This document shows, one piece after another, positions 32,590 to 43,997 of a DNA stretch of 64,000 nucleotides (its first letter is position 1; each line of letters begins with the position of its first letter). A program made the position numbers and the translations under genes. The notes below the pieces were generated by a model. It made no database searches. It was given only the letters and a program-made list of their open reading frames with translations, and was not told where the DNA came from. The DNA is taken from assembly GCA_021397845.1 (NCBI GenBank), contig CM038050.1, positions 116,549,891-116,613,890 of the forward strand, in the 5' to 3' direction. The DNA comes from Areca catechu. Its lineage: Eukaryota > Streptophyta > Magnoliopsida > Arecales > Arecaceae.

Positions 32590-34077
32590 AAAAATTAAAT
32601 GCAAAAGTATGAACCAATTCAATAAACAACTTAGGTTTAATGAGATGCAAGAGTAAAGTGCTCTTAAAGAGTATGCAACAGAAATTTAAATGCAATAAAT
32701 GTAAAAGCAAAAGAGAGAGACAAATAATCATAAATATAATCCAAGTATAGTAGTTCGGTGCTTTCCAATGTACCTACATCCACTCCCCAAGGTCTACTTG
32801 GAAATTGACTATAATCTCCATCGATTACAGCCGACTAGTTTTTCGAGCTCACTAATCAAAACTCCTTTTGGTTTTTACAAGGCTCACCAAAAAAATCTCT
32901 TGGTTTTCAAAGGCTAACCAATATAACCTCCTTGGTTTTCAACTAGGCTTACCAAAAACCTCCTTGGTTTTCCAATAGGCTGACCAAAAATCTCCTTGGT
33001 TTTTTAATAGGCTAACCAAAAACCTTTACAACAAAGATAGAGTTAAAATAAAGCAACAAGAAAAGCTTTCTTAATAAAAATAGATATCTTTTTGAAGCTT
33101 CGAGGAATCGCTATCTTCAACTTGATGAAGCCTCAATCAATACTCAAAAATGTTGGACTTGAATGCTCTTGAAGGCTTTGAATGCTTTCAATCTTTTTTT
33201 TGCTTGAAGGTGGTTGCTCTCAATGAATGTGAGTGAATGCACTTTCTTTTCTTTCTTTATTGTTGATCCTCTTGTGTTCAAAGTTAATTTGAATCACTTA
33301 AATACCATCCCAAGGCCTCAAAGTCAGTTTATGATCGTTAAATATAAAAAACTAGTAGTTGAGAGTCAAGAGGGCCGAGTTCTGTGTTTGAAAAACTAGC
33401 CATTACTATTTCCAGAACTCCAAGTGTCGACACTTCAAGCTGTGAGTTGATGCTTAGGGTCGATACTTAAGTTCCATGAGTCGACACCTGGTTTAAATTT
33501 TATCATTGAAGCTTTTTAGAATACTTAGGTGAGTCGACACTTCTTCTGGTAAGTCAACACTTGAGTCAACACTTGACATCTATGAGTCGACACTTCAGGT
33601 AGTCTTCAATTTTAGCAAGTTCTGTATCAAAATTTTCTTTGTCCTTGTGCTGATCCTTGAGTTGACACCTTGAGTTAACACTTGACTGGTATGAGTCGAT
33701 ACTTCAGCTGTGCCATTTGAAACTCTTTCTATGTACCAGCTTTAGTCGACACGTCCATTGTCATGAGTCGATACTTGAGTTGTGAGTCGATACTTTGAGT
33801 CGATACTTGCTAAGATTTTTTTAAAAACCATTGAACCTCTGCTGAAATCAACATGTGCTACACTATCTAAGTCCTTTCAAGCAATCTTCAAGTACTTAAA
33901 TTCATTTAAAATTGATCTTTGATTCATGGAAGGGACTTCTTCATTTTTGACAAGCAATCAAATCTTATTAAGTTGATGAGTACATTTTTCTATAAAAACA
34001 TACTTTAAAGAAATAGTTAGTACTCAACTTATACATAAGTATTTTGTTTATCATCAAAATTAATAACGGAGTCAACA
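32590..34077 (-). repeat. 5' LTR of the minus-strand Sirevirus-like element
   Basis: It starts on the minus strand as TGTTGACTCCGTTATTAATT at 34077 and follows the 3' LTR to 32590. The last 43 bases of the U5 end are missing, and the sequence passes directly to AATTGGTACTAGTG (about 32570-32583), which may be a decayed primer-binding site. Five exact GTCGACAC words remain between 33427 and 33745. TAGTT at 34078-34082 is the target duplication. Confidence 0.88.
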
Positions 34078-34082
34078 TAGTT

Positions 34083-35920
34083 GTGTGAGTAATTCTTAGA
34101 CCTATGGTGCCTCGGTTACTCATGATGGGATTGCTATAATTTAATAGCACATAAACATGGTCCCAAGCCATTTGGATCCTCGTGATGTTTGTTGGTTGCG
34201 GTAAATTTACTGTAGGAGTAGGTTGTGTACTTATTGAGTATCTATTGATCTTAATAATTAAGTAGTCCTATGTGACCTAAAAGACTAAGTCCTTAAAACT
34301 TGGGCCATAATAATGTAATATATGAAAAAAATTTCCATGAGATTTATGATTGGACTCAAGCTAATTAAGTCTTGTATATAATAGATGCTTAGGATTTAAT
34401 GAGTTTTCATGACTTGCATCCTATTAGGACTCTTAATAGAAGAAGTTGATCACACGATACACCATGCCCAGGGGTTCAAATTTCTATTCTGATGAGTTTC
34501 CACTACATGTTGCTAGGTATCATTGATGGATTGTGAGAACTCACTATGATCATTTTCTGATCAATGATCCTTGTTGGGATGAGTTGGAATCATGCTAGCC
34601 CATCGAAAAAGGTTTCAATAATACTATGAGAGAAATCATAGTATGTCTCACTACTAGATAGAATAGAACCTGTGGGATTACATGAAAAAGGGGCGTGACC
34701 TAATCAATAGCTTGGGTCATGATCAAATTATCAATTGGATTGATGATTTGGATCAATTTGTAAAATATTATAAATATAGAAACTGCTAATTACTAACCTA
34801 AGGGACTTAATTGTAAGTGTTGCAATATAATTTAGCTTAATTAAATTATGGATAAAGTTCTAATTGAATTAAATTAATTTAATGTAATTAGGCTTGACTT
34901 AATTTAAGGCTCGTTAGATTTTATATCAAGTAGGCCTTGGATTTTAATCCAAACTAGATTAGGATTGATAGCATTTTGATTTGGATCGAAACATGTTAAA
35001 ATTGGATTCAAAATTGACCCAAATTGAAATCCAATTAGGATAGAAAACTAAACTCCAGAAACATTGGGACTCCCTCTCTTAAAATGTTGACATAGAGAAG
35101 AGAGGGTGCTAAGATTAGCACCTCTTTTTTTCAGGCATGCAAAAATGAGAAAGGGTATGCTAATAGTTGGTGCTCCTCCTCTCTAGTTTTCTCTCTCTTG
35201 GATAAAGTGACACCATATCTAAAGTTTTAATTTGATTTAAACTTGGTTTAGGATGGGCTTAACCCTCTTTTGGCATGGAGTCTTTGGGATTTTGTGCGTG
35301 AGGTTTCAAGAAGAAAGGATGAGGTCCCACGAATCAAAATTTACAATATTCTTCACATGCCAAAAATATTCTTGCATCCTGCATTCTTTCTTCCTTGCTT
35401 TTGTACATCTAAGAGAGATTAGAGAGAGAGCCTAAAGAGAGTAGAAGTGGAGAAGAAAAATAGATATTCTTCTCTAAGCCTCCTATCAGCTTTCTCCCTT
35501 AATTCAATGCAAAAGGGTTCGTTTAGGGTTTCTAGATCCTCTTTTTGAAGAAGGAGATTCGATCCAAATGAAGGTGAAAGATCTAAAAGATGCTAGAACA
35601 TTGATGATCTCGATGCTCCAATCAAGTACATCTCTATGTGGATACCTACAGAGATCAGGCACTTATGTTGGAATGACAGAAACCCGGGATATCTGCTAGA
35701 TTCGATCTGAATTATTGAAGAAGGAAAAGTGATTCAGGTAACTCTTTCCTTTTCTTTCTGATTTCAGATATGATGTATAAATTTATTTTCAGCATGTTAA
35801 TTAGATCTATAGGTGATTTACAATGATTAGATCATGAATGTTATGATTAAAAATTATTTTTTAATCTACTTCTACTACTAGGTTTTAGAAATCTAAAATT
35901 TTTGCTTGCTATAAATCACC
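34083..35920 (+). repeat. LTR-like non-coding sequence ahead of the second Sirevirus-like copy (ends unresolved)
   Basis: No protein is encoded. The composition and words (GGTGCCTCGGTTACTCATGATGGGATTGC near 34108, a branched U3-like AT-rich centre, and GAAGGAAAAGTGATTCAGG near 35720) resemble a Ty1/copia LTR in plus orientation. The left end lies before 12049, because this sequence continues across the minus-strand Sirevirus element, and the right end is near 35920, where Sirevirus RT coding begins. I could not find a target duplication. Confidence 0.4.
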
Positions 35921-35927
35921 TTATCTT

Positions 35928-37150
35928 ATATAATTAAGAAGAATGAATAGATTTTAATAAAGCTTATGCTCCTATAAGTAGTTTAGAAGCCATCAGATTG
36001 CTGCTTATATTTGCTTGTTATGTAAAATTTAAACTTTTTCAAATGGATATGAAAAGTGCGTTTCTAAATAGTTATATTTTTGAAGAAGTTTTTATAGGAT
36101 AACTACTTGGATTTGAAAGCCACATCTTTCCAAATCATGTTTTCAAACTTAATAAATCTTTATATGGTTTAAAACAAACACCTAAAGCATGGTATGAAAG
36201 ACTAAGAAAATTTTTTGTTGAAAATGGCTTTACTAGTGGTAGTGTGGATGCTACTTTATTTTTAAAGAGAAAAGAAGATAATCTCTTAGGAATACAAATA
36301 TATATAGGTGATATCATTTTTGGTACTACTAACGAGGAACTTTGTCAAGTGTTTGCTAAGTTTATATAGGGTAATTTTAAAATGAGCATGATGGGCGAGA
36401 TAACTTTCTTCTTGGACTTTAAATAAAATAAATAAAGGAAGGTATTTTCATCAACCAAACTAAGTACATCAAAGAATTATTCAAAAAATTTGAGATGGAA
36501 AGCACAAAAAAGATTGGCACACCTATAAGTCCTACATACAAACATGAAAAAGATAAAAATGATAATAGTATAGATCAAAAACTTTATCGAGTTATGATTA
36601 GATCCTTGCTATACTTAACTGCTAGTAGGCTTGATATTCTGTTTAGTGTTTATATATATACTAAATTTCAATCTAATTCTAAAGATTCTCATATACTAGT
36701 TATTAAAAGAATAATAAGATACTTGAAAGGAACTTCAAACCTAGGTCTTTGGTACCATAAATATTCATCTATTGATTTGATCGGTTATTCTAATACAGAT
36801 TATGGTGGATATAAAATTAATAGAAAGAGCACTAGTGGCACATGCCAATTTCTAGGATTGAACTTAGTCTCATGGCATAGCAAGAAACAAAACTCTGTAG
36901 TCTTATCCACTACTAAAGCTGAATATGTTGCTACAGGAAGTTGTTGTACTCATGTGCTTTGGATTAACCAACAACTTAAAGATTTAGTATTAAACCAAGC
37001 AAAATTTTTATTAGATGTGGCAATACAAAGACATGTAAATTAGACATAATTTTATTAGAGATCATATTCGAAACAATGATATTATACTTAAATTTTTAAT
37101 ATAGATAAATAATTAGTTGATAAATTTACCAAACCTCTAAATTAGAAAGA
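35928..37150 (+). pseudogene. Sirevirus RT and RNase H of the second plus-strand copy
   Basis: Coding begins within RT (IDFNKAYAPISSLEAIRLLL) and continues FKLFQMDMKSAFLNSYIFEE and KSLYGLKQTPKAWYERLRKF. The catalytic motif reads YIGD instead of YVDD near 36300, so the polymerase site is lost. Segment 36495-37043 is open for 182 codons: GTPISPTYKHEKDKND, YRVMIRSLLYLTASRLDILF, KSTSGTCQFLGLNLVSW and STTKAEYVATGSCC (RNase H). The end LVDKFTKPLN follows near 37120 after stops. Gag, protease and integrase are missing upstream. Confidence 0.87.
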
Positions 37151-37570
37151 TTTTCAATGATATGAGGTAAATGAGAACTTTATGACCCTTTTTAATAGTT
37201 CATTCTTAAAAATCAATCAAGTTAGTTTAGAATTTCTTTTGAAAGAATTCTCACCTTCTCTATTTATTAAAATATAATCTCTTCTTCCTTAATTATCTAG
37301 TAATAGCCCACTTTGACCTAAACATGTTTTGGTTGAAATTTCTTAATTTTCAAAATTTTATGTCAGGGAAGAGTCGACTTGTGTCAACCCCCTATCTGCG
37401 ATAGCTGACTCGTGGCATGTGGATCTCGTTTTTTTATAGCGATCCAAACTTTGCCTTATCACTACTATTATTTAAACCCTCCAAGCCAACCCACCTTTTC
37501 TCTATTTCCCTTGTTTTATATAGTGATCCAAACATCCCTATTTCCCTTGTTTTTTGAAGAGATTCATTGA
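37151..37570 (+). other. pol-ORF3 spacer of the second plus-strand Sirevirus-like copy
   Basis: The spacer is non-coding and includes GAAGAGTCGACTTGTGTC at about 37367-37384 and a repeated CCCTTGTTTTATATAG/CCCTTGTTTTTTGAAG duplication at about 37500-37560. The position of the GTCGAC word matches 7782 and 25112 in the other two copies. Confidence 0.5.
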
Positions 37571-38551
37571 GATGGGACCTCGAAAAATAGTAGATTCTAA
37601 AAGAAGAAGATCCACTATAGATTATTCAATAAAAGAAGGTCAAAATAATGAAATGACCAGCAAACCCCTCTAGCTACGAGATACTAGCCCCAACCACATG
37701 TTTCCTTGGGAAATCATCTAGTTACCATGGGTAGAAAGGTAAATTTCAAGTTTTTGCAAATATAGCACTTCCAGATTAGTGATTTGATTAGAAATCAAGG
37801 TTAGGAGAAGTTTTGCTCAGTAGATGTCCCTATTTACCTCAAATTAGTAAGAGCTTTCTTAGAAAATATGAGGATTAGAACTAATAGCATTGATTCTTAG
37901 GTTAAGGATACTCTTATTGTGATTGATGAAAGACTTGGTAGTATCCTTGAGATTTTAGATCAGGGATCTGTATGTTAAATTTGAAGAAGAAAGAATTTGG
38001 ATTAAAAGTAGTTTTGGAGAGAGTTGAAGTGATGGACTGAAAGTAGTTTTGAAGATGAAAGAAGATGGACTGAAAGTAGATTTGGAGATAATGAAGTAAT
38101 ACAAGAATGAGCATTGGATTACAAGTTGTTTGTTGAAATAAGATTGCTACACAATATGGTTAGTAGGATTTTCTTTTCTAAGAATAGAAAATTTGATTGG
38201 ATAACTAAGAAGGACATAGCTTTCATGTATTATCTAATTAAAGGTAAGTCCATAAACCTACCTTTCTTGATGTTTGGACAAATCAAAGAAGCTACAAAGA
38301 AATCTAGAGCCTGCTTTTCATATGGAATAGTCTTTACCGTCATATTTTCTGAGTTGGAGTTGATCTTAAGGGGGAGGATGTTAAGAGACTACTACATACT
38401 GATTATTATAATGAGACATCTCTTTATAAGATTGGATATAGAAAAGCTGATGATAGATGGGTGCGTAGGGTTTCAGGTCAAGAACCTATTGCAAATGATG
38501 ATGATGATGAGAAGGATGATAAGGGAGATGCTCCTCACTCACCACCACTAG
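37571..38551 (+). pseudogene. ORF3 N-terminal part of the second plus-strand Sirevirus-like copy
   Basis: ATG at 37571 opens MGPRKIVDSKRRRSTIDYSI, the family start. Segment 38114-38551 is open for 145 codons and contains FVEIRLLHNMVSRIFFSKN, DIAFMYYLIKGKSINLPFLM and FGQIKEATKKSRACFSYGI, the conserved ORF3 block, then runs into a basic/acidic stretch. A duplicated segment (GATGGACTGAAAGTAG twice near 38031-38085) disturbs the N-terminal half. The ORF is cut at 38551 by the gypsy element and resumes at 48380. Confidence 0.75.
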
Positions 38552-40557
38552 TGATGCGGGACAAAATATGCAAACTAAATTACTTTGATTTTAGATCTAT
38601 ATATCAGAGATTAAATAGTAATTAATTTTTCATGATTTTATCAGAAATAAGACTCAAAGCAATTAATTGAAAGAAAACTAGTCAACTAGTTTGAAGCCCG
38701 CATTGTAGATCTAACAAATCTAAGTAGGAAGGGACCTTGGTGATTAAGAAACCACCGTAAACTAGGATTTAAAACTTTCAAGGAATCAAATCTTAAGAGA
38801 AAGTAAGAGTTTAGATTTACCAACGAAGATTTGTCACTCTTTAATATGGATTAGGATCAACACTCTAGGATTTTGCGGCGGGACTTTAGGATTATCATTC
38901 TCGAGCTCGGATCTGCAACGAGACTGGTTCCAAAGCAAAAACCCCTCACTTTCGATCTTGATCACCTGAAACACTCATAAGAAAATAAGTTAGAAAGCAT
39001 GAAAGGAAGGAAAGTTTGGAAGGAAGGAAGAAGAGAAAGAAAGTGGTGGTTTTAGGGTTTGTTGGATGGATGGAAGATGGATAGTTGGATAACTAGGGCC
39101 TTACACCCCGCGATGCTCCGAAGAACAAAGAAATTTAGGGCCTCACATCTCACGATGCTCCGAAGAACAAAAAATTTAGGGCCTCACACCCCACGATGCC
39201 ATCACAGCAAAGGCATGACAGAGAATATCTCCTTTATTTCATGAATAAGAATTAATGAATACAAAGGGGTGATGGTGCTATTTATAAACCATCTACAAGT
39301 AGAGTAAGTGCAAGAAACTCCATTAATTGTTTTCCTTGGACATCAAAGATTATAGAATCCTTCCTTTGGCATCTTGGACTCTTGAATTTGACTTCTTTGG
39401 GCAACAAAACTTGAACCAAAGTGGGCGGCAAGGTCTCTTTCTTCATGAAAACAAAGGGGCACTAATTCCTTTGAATTTTGGGCCATAAAGAAATGAGGAG
39501 TCCTTGCTTACTCCTCTTAAAATTAGCGAGCCTTGGATATATTTTAAATGGGCGACACTAAGAAGGATGAGGTGCTAATTTCCTTTTTCTTGGCATCAAT
39601 TTTTCTCCTTCTTGGGCGTTAATCCCTTCTTAGACTTCATCTTGAATTTGAAAGCTGATAAGATAATCCTTGGAACATGGATAGAAGCGGCTTGCATTTT
39701 GAATGGATGAGGCGCTCCTCTTCAAGTGGGCAACAAAATAAGGATGAGTGGAGGTGCTAAATGAGATGAGAGTCCTTCTATCTTACTTCTCTGAAAATGG
39801 CATTAATCTTGGATTTCAAATGGGCAACAAAAAGAGAGAAAAAAAATTGAGGTGCCCTCCCATTTGGATAAGCTTGAACTTCAAATGTTGTCTGGATGTC
39901 TGGATAAAAATGAGAGACAACCTTCTTTTGACATTGAGCTGACTAACCAAGGTGAGTGTCATGATATACACTCCAAGTGGCAAGTGACAAGGCATGATGT
40001 GGCATGTGATGTTGTGGCACCAAGAATTAGTTGGCATATGTCTTGAATTGAGTTGGCACATGGTGTCTTGAATTGGTTAGCACTTGGCATCTTGAATTGG
40101 TTGGCACATAGTGTCACATGGGGTCTTGATTTGGGTCCCCTCTTGTCTTACAGGACTCAACTAAAATAACTAATCAGATGACTCAACCAACTAATTGAAA
40201 CCAACTAACTAATTACAAGGACTCAATTGTAACTAACTACAAGCCCAACTTGATCAATTGGAACTCATTTGATTAAAAGTCATAACAAAAATTAAATACG
40301 GGCTTAAGCTGGTAAACAGGATTTGTTTGTATATATACGTGACTCAACTTGGTAAATAGGATTTAGATAGGATATATATATATACAAGTTTTGATTGAAT
40401 TGGGGTTTAGGGATGAACCCAACTAGGCCAAAATAACATAATTTAAAATTGACTAGGCCCCATATTGAAATTAGGGCTTAGAACTTTTATCCATAGGTGA
40501 TCCACAGGGATGTGGGATTGACCTATCATTATTTTTCTAGCCCTAGTGTCTGCACCA
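38552..40557 (-). repeat. 3' LTR of the second gypsy element
   Basis: On the minus strand it runs from TTGGTGCAGACACTAGGGC (TGG at 40557) to TTTGTCCCGCATCA at 38552. It aligns along its full length with 46407-48374. The preceding minus-strand bases, CACCTAGGGAGAAT, are the purine-rich primer tract. Confidence 0.92.
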
Positions 40558-41240
40558 ATTCTCCCTAGGTGGGAGAAACTCGACCCTATAGAGTATGGGT
40601 CAACTTTGCTGTGATAATGTTCTAGTAAGTTGGGATCAATCCTTTGCAAATCCTCTCTGGTGATCCAAGAATCGTCATCAGTCTGGAGTCATCCTTGCGA
40701 ATGAACCGGATATCATTGATAATCTTTTTCTCGAGTAATGATAATCTTGTCATCCAAGATCCGCTCGATCCTGACTCTCCGGACAGGTAGTATGGCAGGT
40801 GGAGACACATGGGTTGGCTCACTCTCAAGGATTGGATTAGGTCCAAAAGGCTCACTAGGTATCAATATTGGCTCCCTATACTCTATAAGGTCTAAAACAT
40901 TGAAAGTAGAACTAATACCTATCTCAGGTGGTAAATCAAGCATGTAGGCATTAGGTCCAATTTTTTTAATTACTTTGTATGGTCCACTACTACGGGCGTG
41001 CAACTTTATCGTGGTACCAGGTGGGAACCGTTCAGGTCGTAGCCTAACCATGACAAAGTCTCCTTCATTGAATTCTTTGAGTCTTTTTCTTGGGTCAGCC
41101 ATATGTTTATATGATTCATTGCTTTCTTTGATTTTTTTATTTATTTCTTTATACAATTCTTAATATGTTCAGCATATGACTCAGCAACACCTAAGAAACT
41201 AGAGGTTCGATTAAACCTCAAACAACAGATGTGGGTTTGA
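40558..41240 (-). pseudogene. Integrase C-terminus and chromodomain of the second gypsy element
   Basis: The 147-codon frame 40713-41156 reads YKEINKKIKESNESYKHMAD, FNEGDFVMVRLRPERFPPGT, GPYKVIKKIGPNAYMLDLP and ISSTFNVLDLIEYREPI, and then enters the chromodomain (RRVRIERILDDKIIITREKD). A frame change follows and the end (GSPERICKGLIPTY, QRIDPNLLEHYHSKVDPYS) is read in other frames to about 40570. The GPY module is intact. Immediately upstream the reading is HICCLRFNRTSSFLGVAESY, so the integrase segment with the catalytic Glu has been deleted. Confidence 0.85.
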
Positions 41241-42235
41241 CCCTTGGTCGGTGGGTGACATGCAAATAAGAATGGTGCATAGACTCCTACTAAGTGCCAC
41301 AGGGTCTAGCAAAAATAGGTACCAAATTGAATGTGCTCAAAGAACTTATGCAACCTACTAATTTCATCAAAAAGTAATTGCATGGCTCTAAAAAGAGTGG
41401 AAACTTCATGCCAGGGTAGGAAATAAGAAGTCGATTCGGGGCTAGCCTGGTAGGGTGAAAAAAAGGGTTTAGGGTTGATCGGATGGAGTAGGATATAAAC
41501 AGAGATTTTATGGATAAGTCCTAGACTAATGAGGTTGACCTTGTAGGTTTAAGGTATATCTACAGAGTCTGCCTTGTGGAAAAAGGGGTCACTAATTTCA
41601 GGAAAGAGATCTTCAATGAGAACTACAGGAAGGGATTCATCCTGAGGGTACTAGATTAAATATGTCAAGTCCTCACCAATTTCCTCTAGTTCCTAAATTT
41701 CAAGACTGGGCTCTATGACTTTAGTCTCTTCTAGTGTTTCCTTAAGTAAAGTCTCAGTAGTAAAGTTAAGCTCCTCATGGGTCTCTTTTTCTAAGGGTCC
41801 TTCCAATATAGCTTCAGTATGAGTAGGGTCAGGGTCAAATAACTCTGGGCTTACCTCCTATATCTCCTCATCTTCATACTCATCTACTAAGCTCTTCTCA
41901 GCTTCATACACTACCACTACAATGGCAGCTTGGTGAACCAATGGGGTAGTAGAGGTGGGTTGACTAAGGGGAGGTGGATTGATTCTGAGGTTCTGACAAG
42001 GTGTACTGATCCTAGTTGGTTCGGATCGATGGGTTAAGGGGCCAAGGGGAGTTGGTCTTGGTGAACCAGGGTTAGTATGAGTTTTATAGATTCTCTCTAG
42101 GTTTTTGAATCTCTTATCTAGTTTGTCACATTTATTATTTATCAGGGCAAACTAATCATTCATGACCTCAGAAAGGTTTCAAGGTTGTACTCCATGGTCA
42201 CACTAGGTTGGGATGAGAATACTGGTTGGGTTAGA
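41241..42235 (-). pseudogene. gag start, acidic region and integrase-core remnant of the second gypsy element
   Basis: Downstream of the nested insertion the minus strand reads a gag start with FALINNKCDKLDKRFKNLER, then SPRPTPLGPLTHRSEPTRIS, then an acidic part containing KSLVDEYEDEE and YPQDESLP. These match LVDEYEGEE and YPQEE in the element at 19782. The end reads LLFDEISRLHKFFEHIQFGT, YFC, a stop, TLWHLVGVY and ACHPPTKGQT, the same truncated integrase core with the same missing segment around the second catalytic Asp. No zinc knuckle is seen. Several stops are present. Confidence 0.72.
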
Positions 42236-43874
42236 TGATGCTGGACAAAGGGAGGGGCTAGGAAGATCGTTGGAGAGTTGAGAAGTCTCATGTGATTAGG
42301 GTCAAAAAGGCGAAAAAAAAATATGTGGGGGCAAGAAAGATGGATACTCTATGAACTAGGGACTTACCTTCACAGAGAGACGTCGCACCTCTAGGGCATC
42401 TCACCCACCCCACTACATATAGTCTAGGGCATCCCACCCATCTCACTATATGTAGAGCCTAGGGCATCCAACCCAAAACACACATTGGGGCCATGAAGAA
42501 GAAGCTCCAAGATCATAGAGGGGACTCAGCTAGGGAAAAGAAAACTGGGGCCTCACACCCCTCGACACCTGTAGGTGAAGGAAAGATGGGCCTCATTCCC
42601 ACTCGAACCAAGAACACTTTTCAAAAATTCATATTAATCATCATTATTGATTTTATTCAAGAGAGGGGGTGCCTTTATATAGGCTTACAAAACTTGGGAT
42701 CCAAGAAAAGAATACAAGGCATGCAGCCCAAAAAAAGTGACATCCCAAAACTGCTTTGTTTGTAGCTTGAAAACATGGTAGAAAATTAAACACAACCCTC
42801 TCTATATGGTGAAAAATAAAACTAATCCTAATCTAAAACTAATTTAAAAAAAACTTCCAAATTGGTCCATACATCCAATTTAAAAATTAAAATAAATAAA
42901 ATATAATCTAAATTCATCAAGATCCATACTGAAAATATTCGTATCAGGATCCGCGTTGAGTGGCTCTGAAATTTATGCAAAAGACCCTGCTCTGAGATTC
43001 GTGCAGCTTTGAGATCCATGCAAAGCGATCCATGCAAAGCTGTTTTGCTGCTCTGAGATCTGTGCAAGAAAAAAAAACACCATGGAATAGAGGGGCGGGG
43101 AGGGGGGGCTTGTGGGAGACTTCATCGGTGCCAGCACAAGGGAAGGAGGTGGCAGACCGGCTGGGGAAGGTGGCTGCACGGCAGTGGCACGGCGGCAGCA
43201 CGGGATGGGCGAAGCAATAGGGGGAGGCACGGTGACAGAGCAACAGGGGCAAACGGTGATGGAGTCGCATTTGCCCCTGACCTTGCAAGGCACGGCATGA
43301 GGCTGGAGCGCAAGACAGCATCACTGAAGAGCTGGCCGTGCATGAAGAAGCGATGGGATGAGGGGAGTCCCAAGCCGGATGGGATCATCTTGGTTGAAAA
43401 GCTCACAGACGAGGAAGAGACAAGAGCAAGGGAGGAGTACGGGGCTGAGGACATGGTGCAGATGGGGGCAAAGTGGGAGAGCGGGGTGGTAGAGAGGAGC
43501 GCGGCATGGGTGGGCGGCCATTGGAGGAGCCACATGGTGGGGGGAAATGGCCGTGGGTGATTCGTGGGATTCGCCGGCATTCCCACGAAGAGATCGATGC
43601 CGGGGGAAGGTGGACGGCCATTGGGGGTGGCACCGGAGGTCGGGCATGGTGGATCCAGGACGAACGGGAAGAAAAATTTTATGAAATGGTGGTTATGTGA
43701 AGTTATAGGAGGTTGAAGATGATAGGAATAGCAGAGGGATAAAATGGGGATAATTCTGGAATAAATCTAGAATTACAGGAATAGGTGGAATAGTTGGGAT
43801 AAAAAAATTAAAATAAAATAATAAAATCTAAAACAAGAAAAGGAAAATCCGAATGGGTTTTGATGTCCCCATCA
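42236..43874 (-). repeat. Left (3') LTR of the nested insertion
   Basis: On the minus strand it begins TGATGGGGACATCAAAACCC at 43874, after the tract CATCCCAGGGGAA, and ends TTTGTCCAGCATCA at 42236. Positions 42236-43105 match 43998-44850 closely, including the minus-strand TATA box (TATATAAAG, 42673-42681). The U3 half contains a GC-rich block at 43110-43670 that the other LTR lacks. Confidence 0.8.
43110..43670. other. GC-rich block of unknown origin inside an LTR U3
   Basis: About 560 bases are much richer in G and C than anything around them, and open frames run on both strands, as expected from base composition. I recognise no domain in any frame. The partner LTR continues from the shared GGAGAGGGGGGG run straight into AT-rich sequence, so the block looks inserted or captured in this LTR, or deleted from the other. 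A captured host exon is one possibility; an ordinary GC-rich LTR segment is another. Confidence 0.55.
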
Positions 43875-43997
43875 TTCCCCTGGGATGGGGAAAACATGAC
43901 TCCATCGAGTCAGGCTCGATGCAATTTTTTTTTTCTCTTTTATTTTTCCAACATTTTTTTTTTAACCCTAATCTTCTCCTGCTCTGATACCAAAATT
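43875..43997 (-). other. 123-bp internal region with primer-binding site
   Basis: The complete internal region of the nested insertion consists of a primer-binding site, TGGTATCAGAGC on the minus strand (43981-43992), an AT-rich filler and a purine tract CCCAGGGGAA (about 43875-43886). It has no coding capacity, so the element is of the LTR-only, terminal-repeat-in-miniature kind and would need all proteins in trans. Confidence 0.8.

Larger units (their letters stand above)
12054..34077 (-). mobile_element. Complete Sirevirus-like Ty1/copia element, minus strand, with nested insertions
   Basis: Both LTRs, gag, protease, integrase, RT, RNase H, ORF3 and polypurine tracts are present in Sirevirus order on the minus strand. 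TAGTT flanks the element at 12049-12053 and 34078-34082. Removing the gypsy element at 14907-23571 and the solo LTR at 29671-32100, with one target duplication each, leaves about 10.9 kb, a normal size for this group. Gag has two zinc knuckles and a coiled coil, and the RT catalytic YVDD is intact, but stops, frameshifts and a protease active-site change make it defective. The two LTRs differ visibly, so the insertion is older than the gypsy element inside it. Confidence 0.93.

Noticed and set aside
34083..35920. Possible unique genic DNA between two Sirevirus copies
   Set aside because: There is no supported coding frame, and wording and composition look like a copia LTR, although its ends could not be fixed.
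43122..43586. 154-residue open frame as a host gene
   Set aside because: The GC-rich block is open in several frames on both strands, no domain or splice pattern is visible, and it lies in an LTR. It is kept only as an unexplained block.
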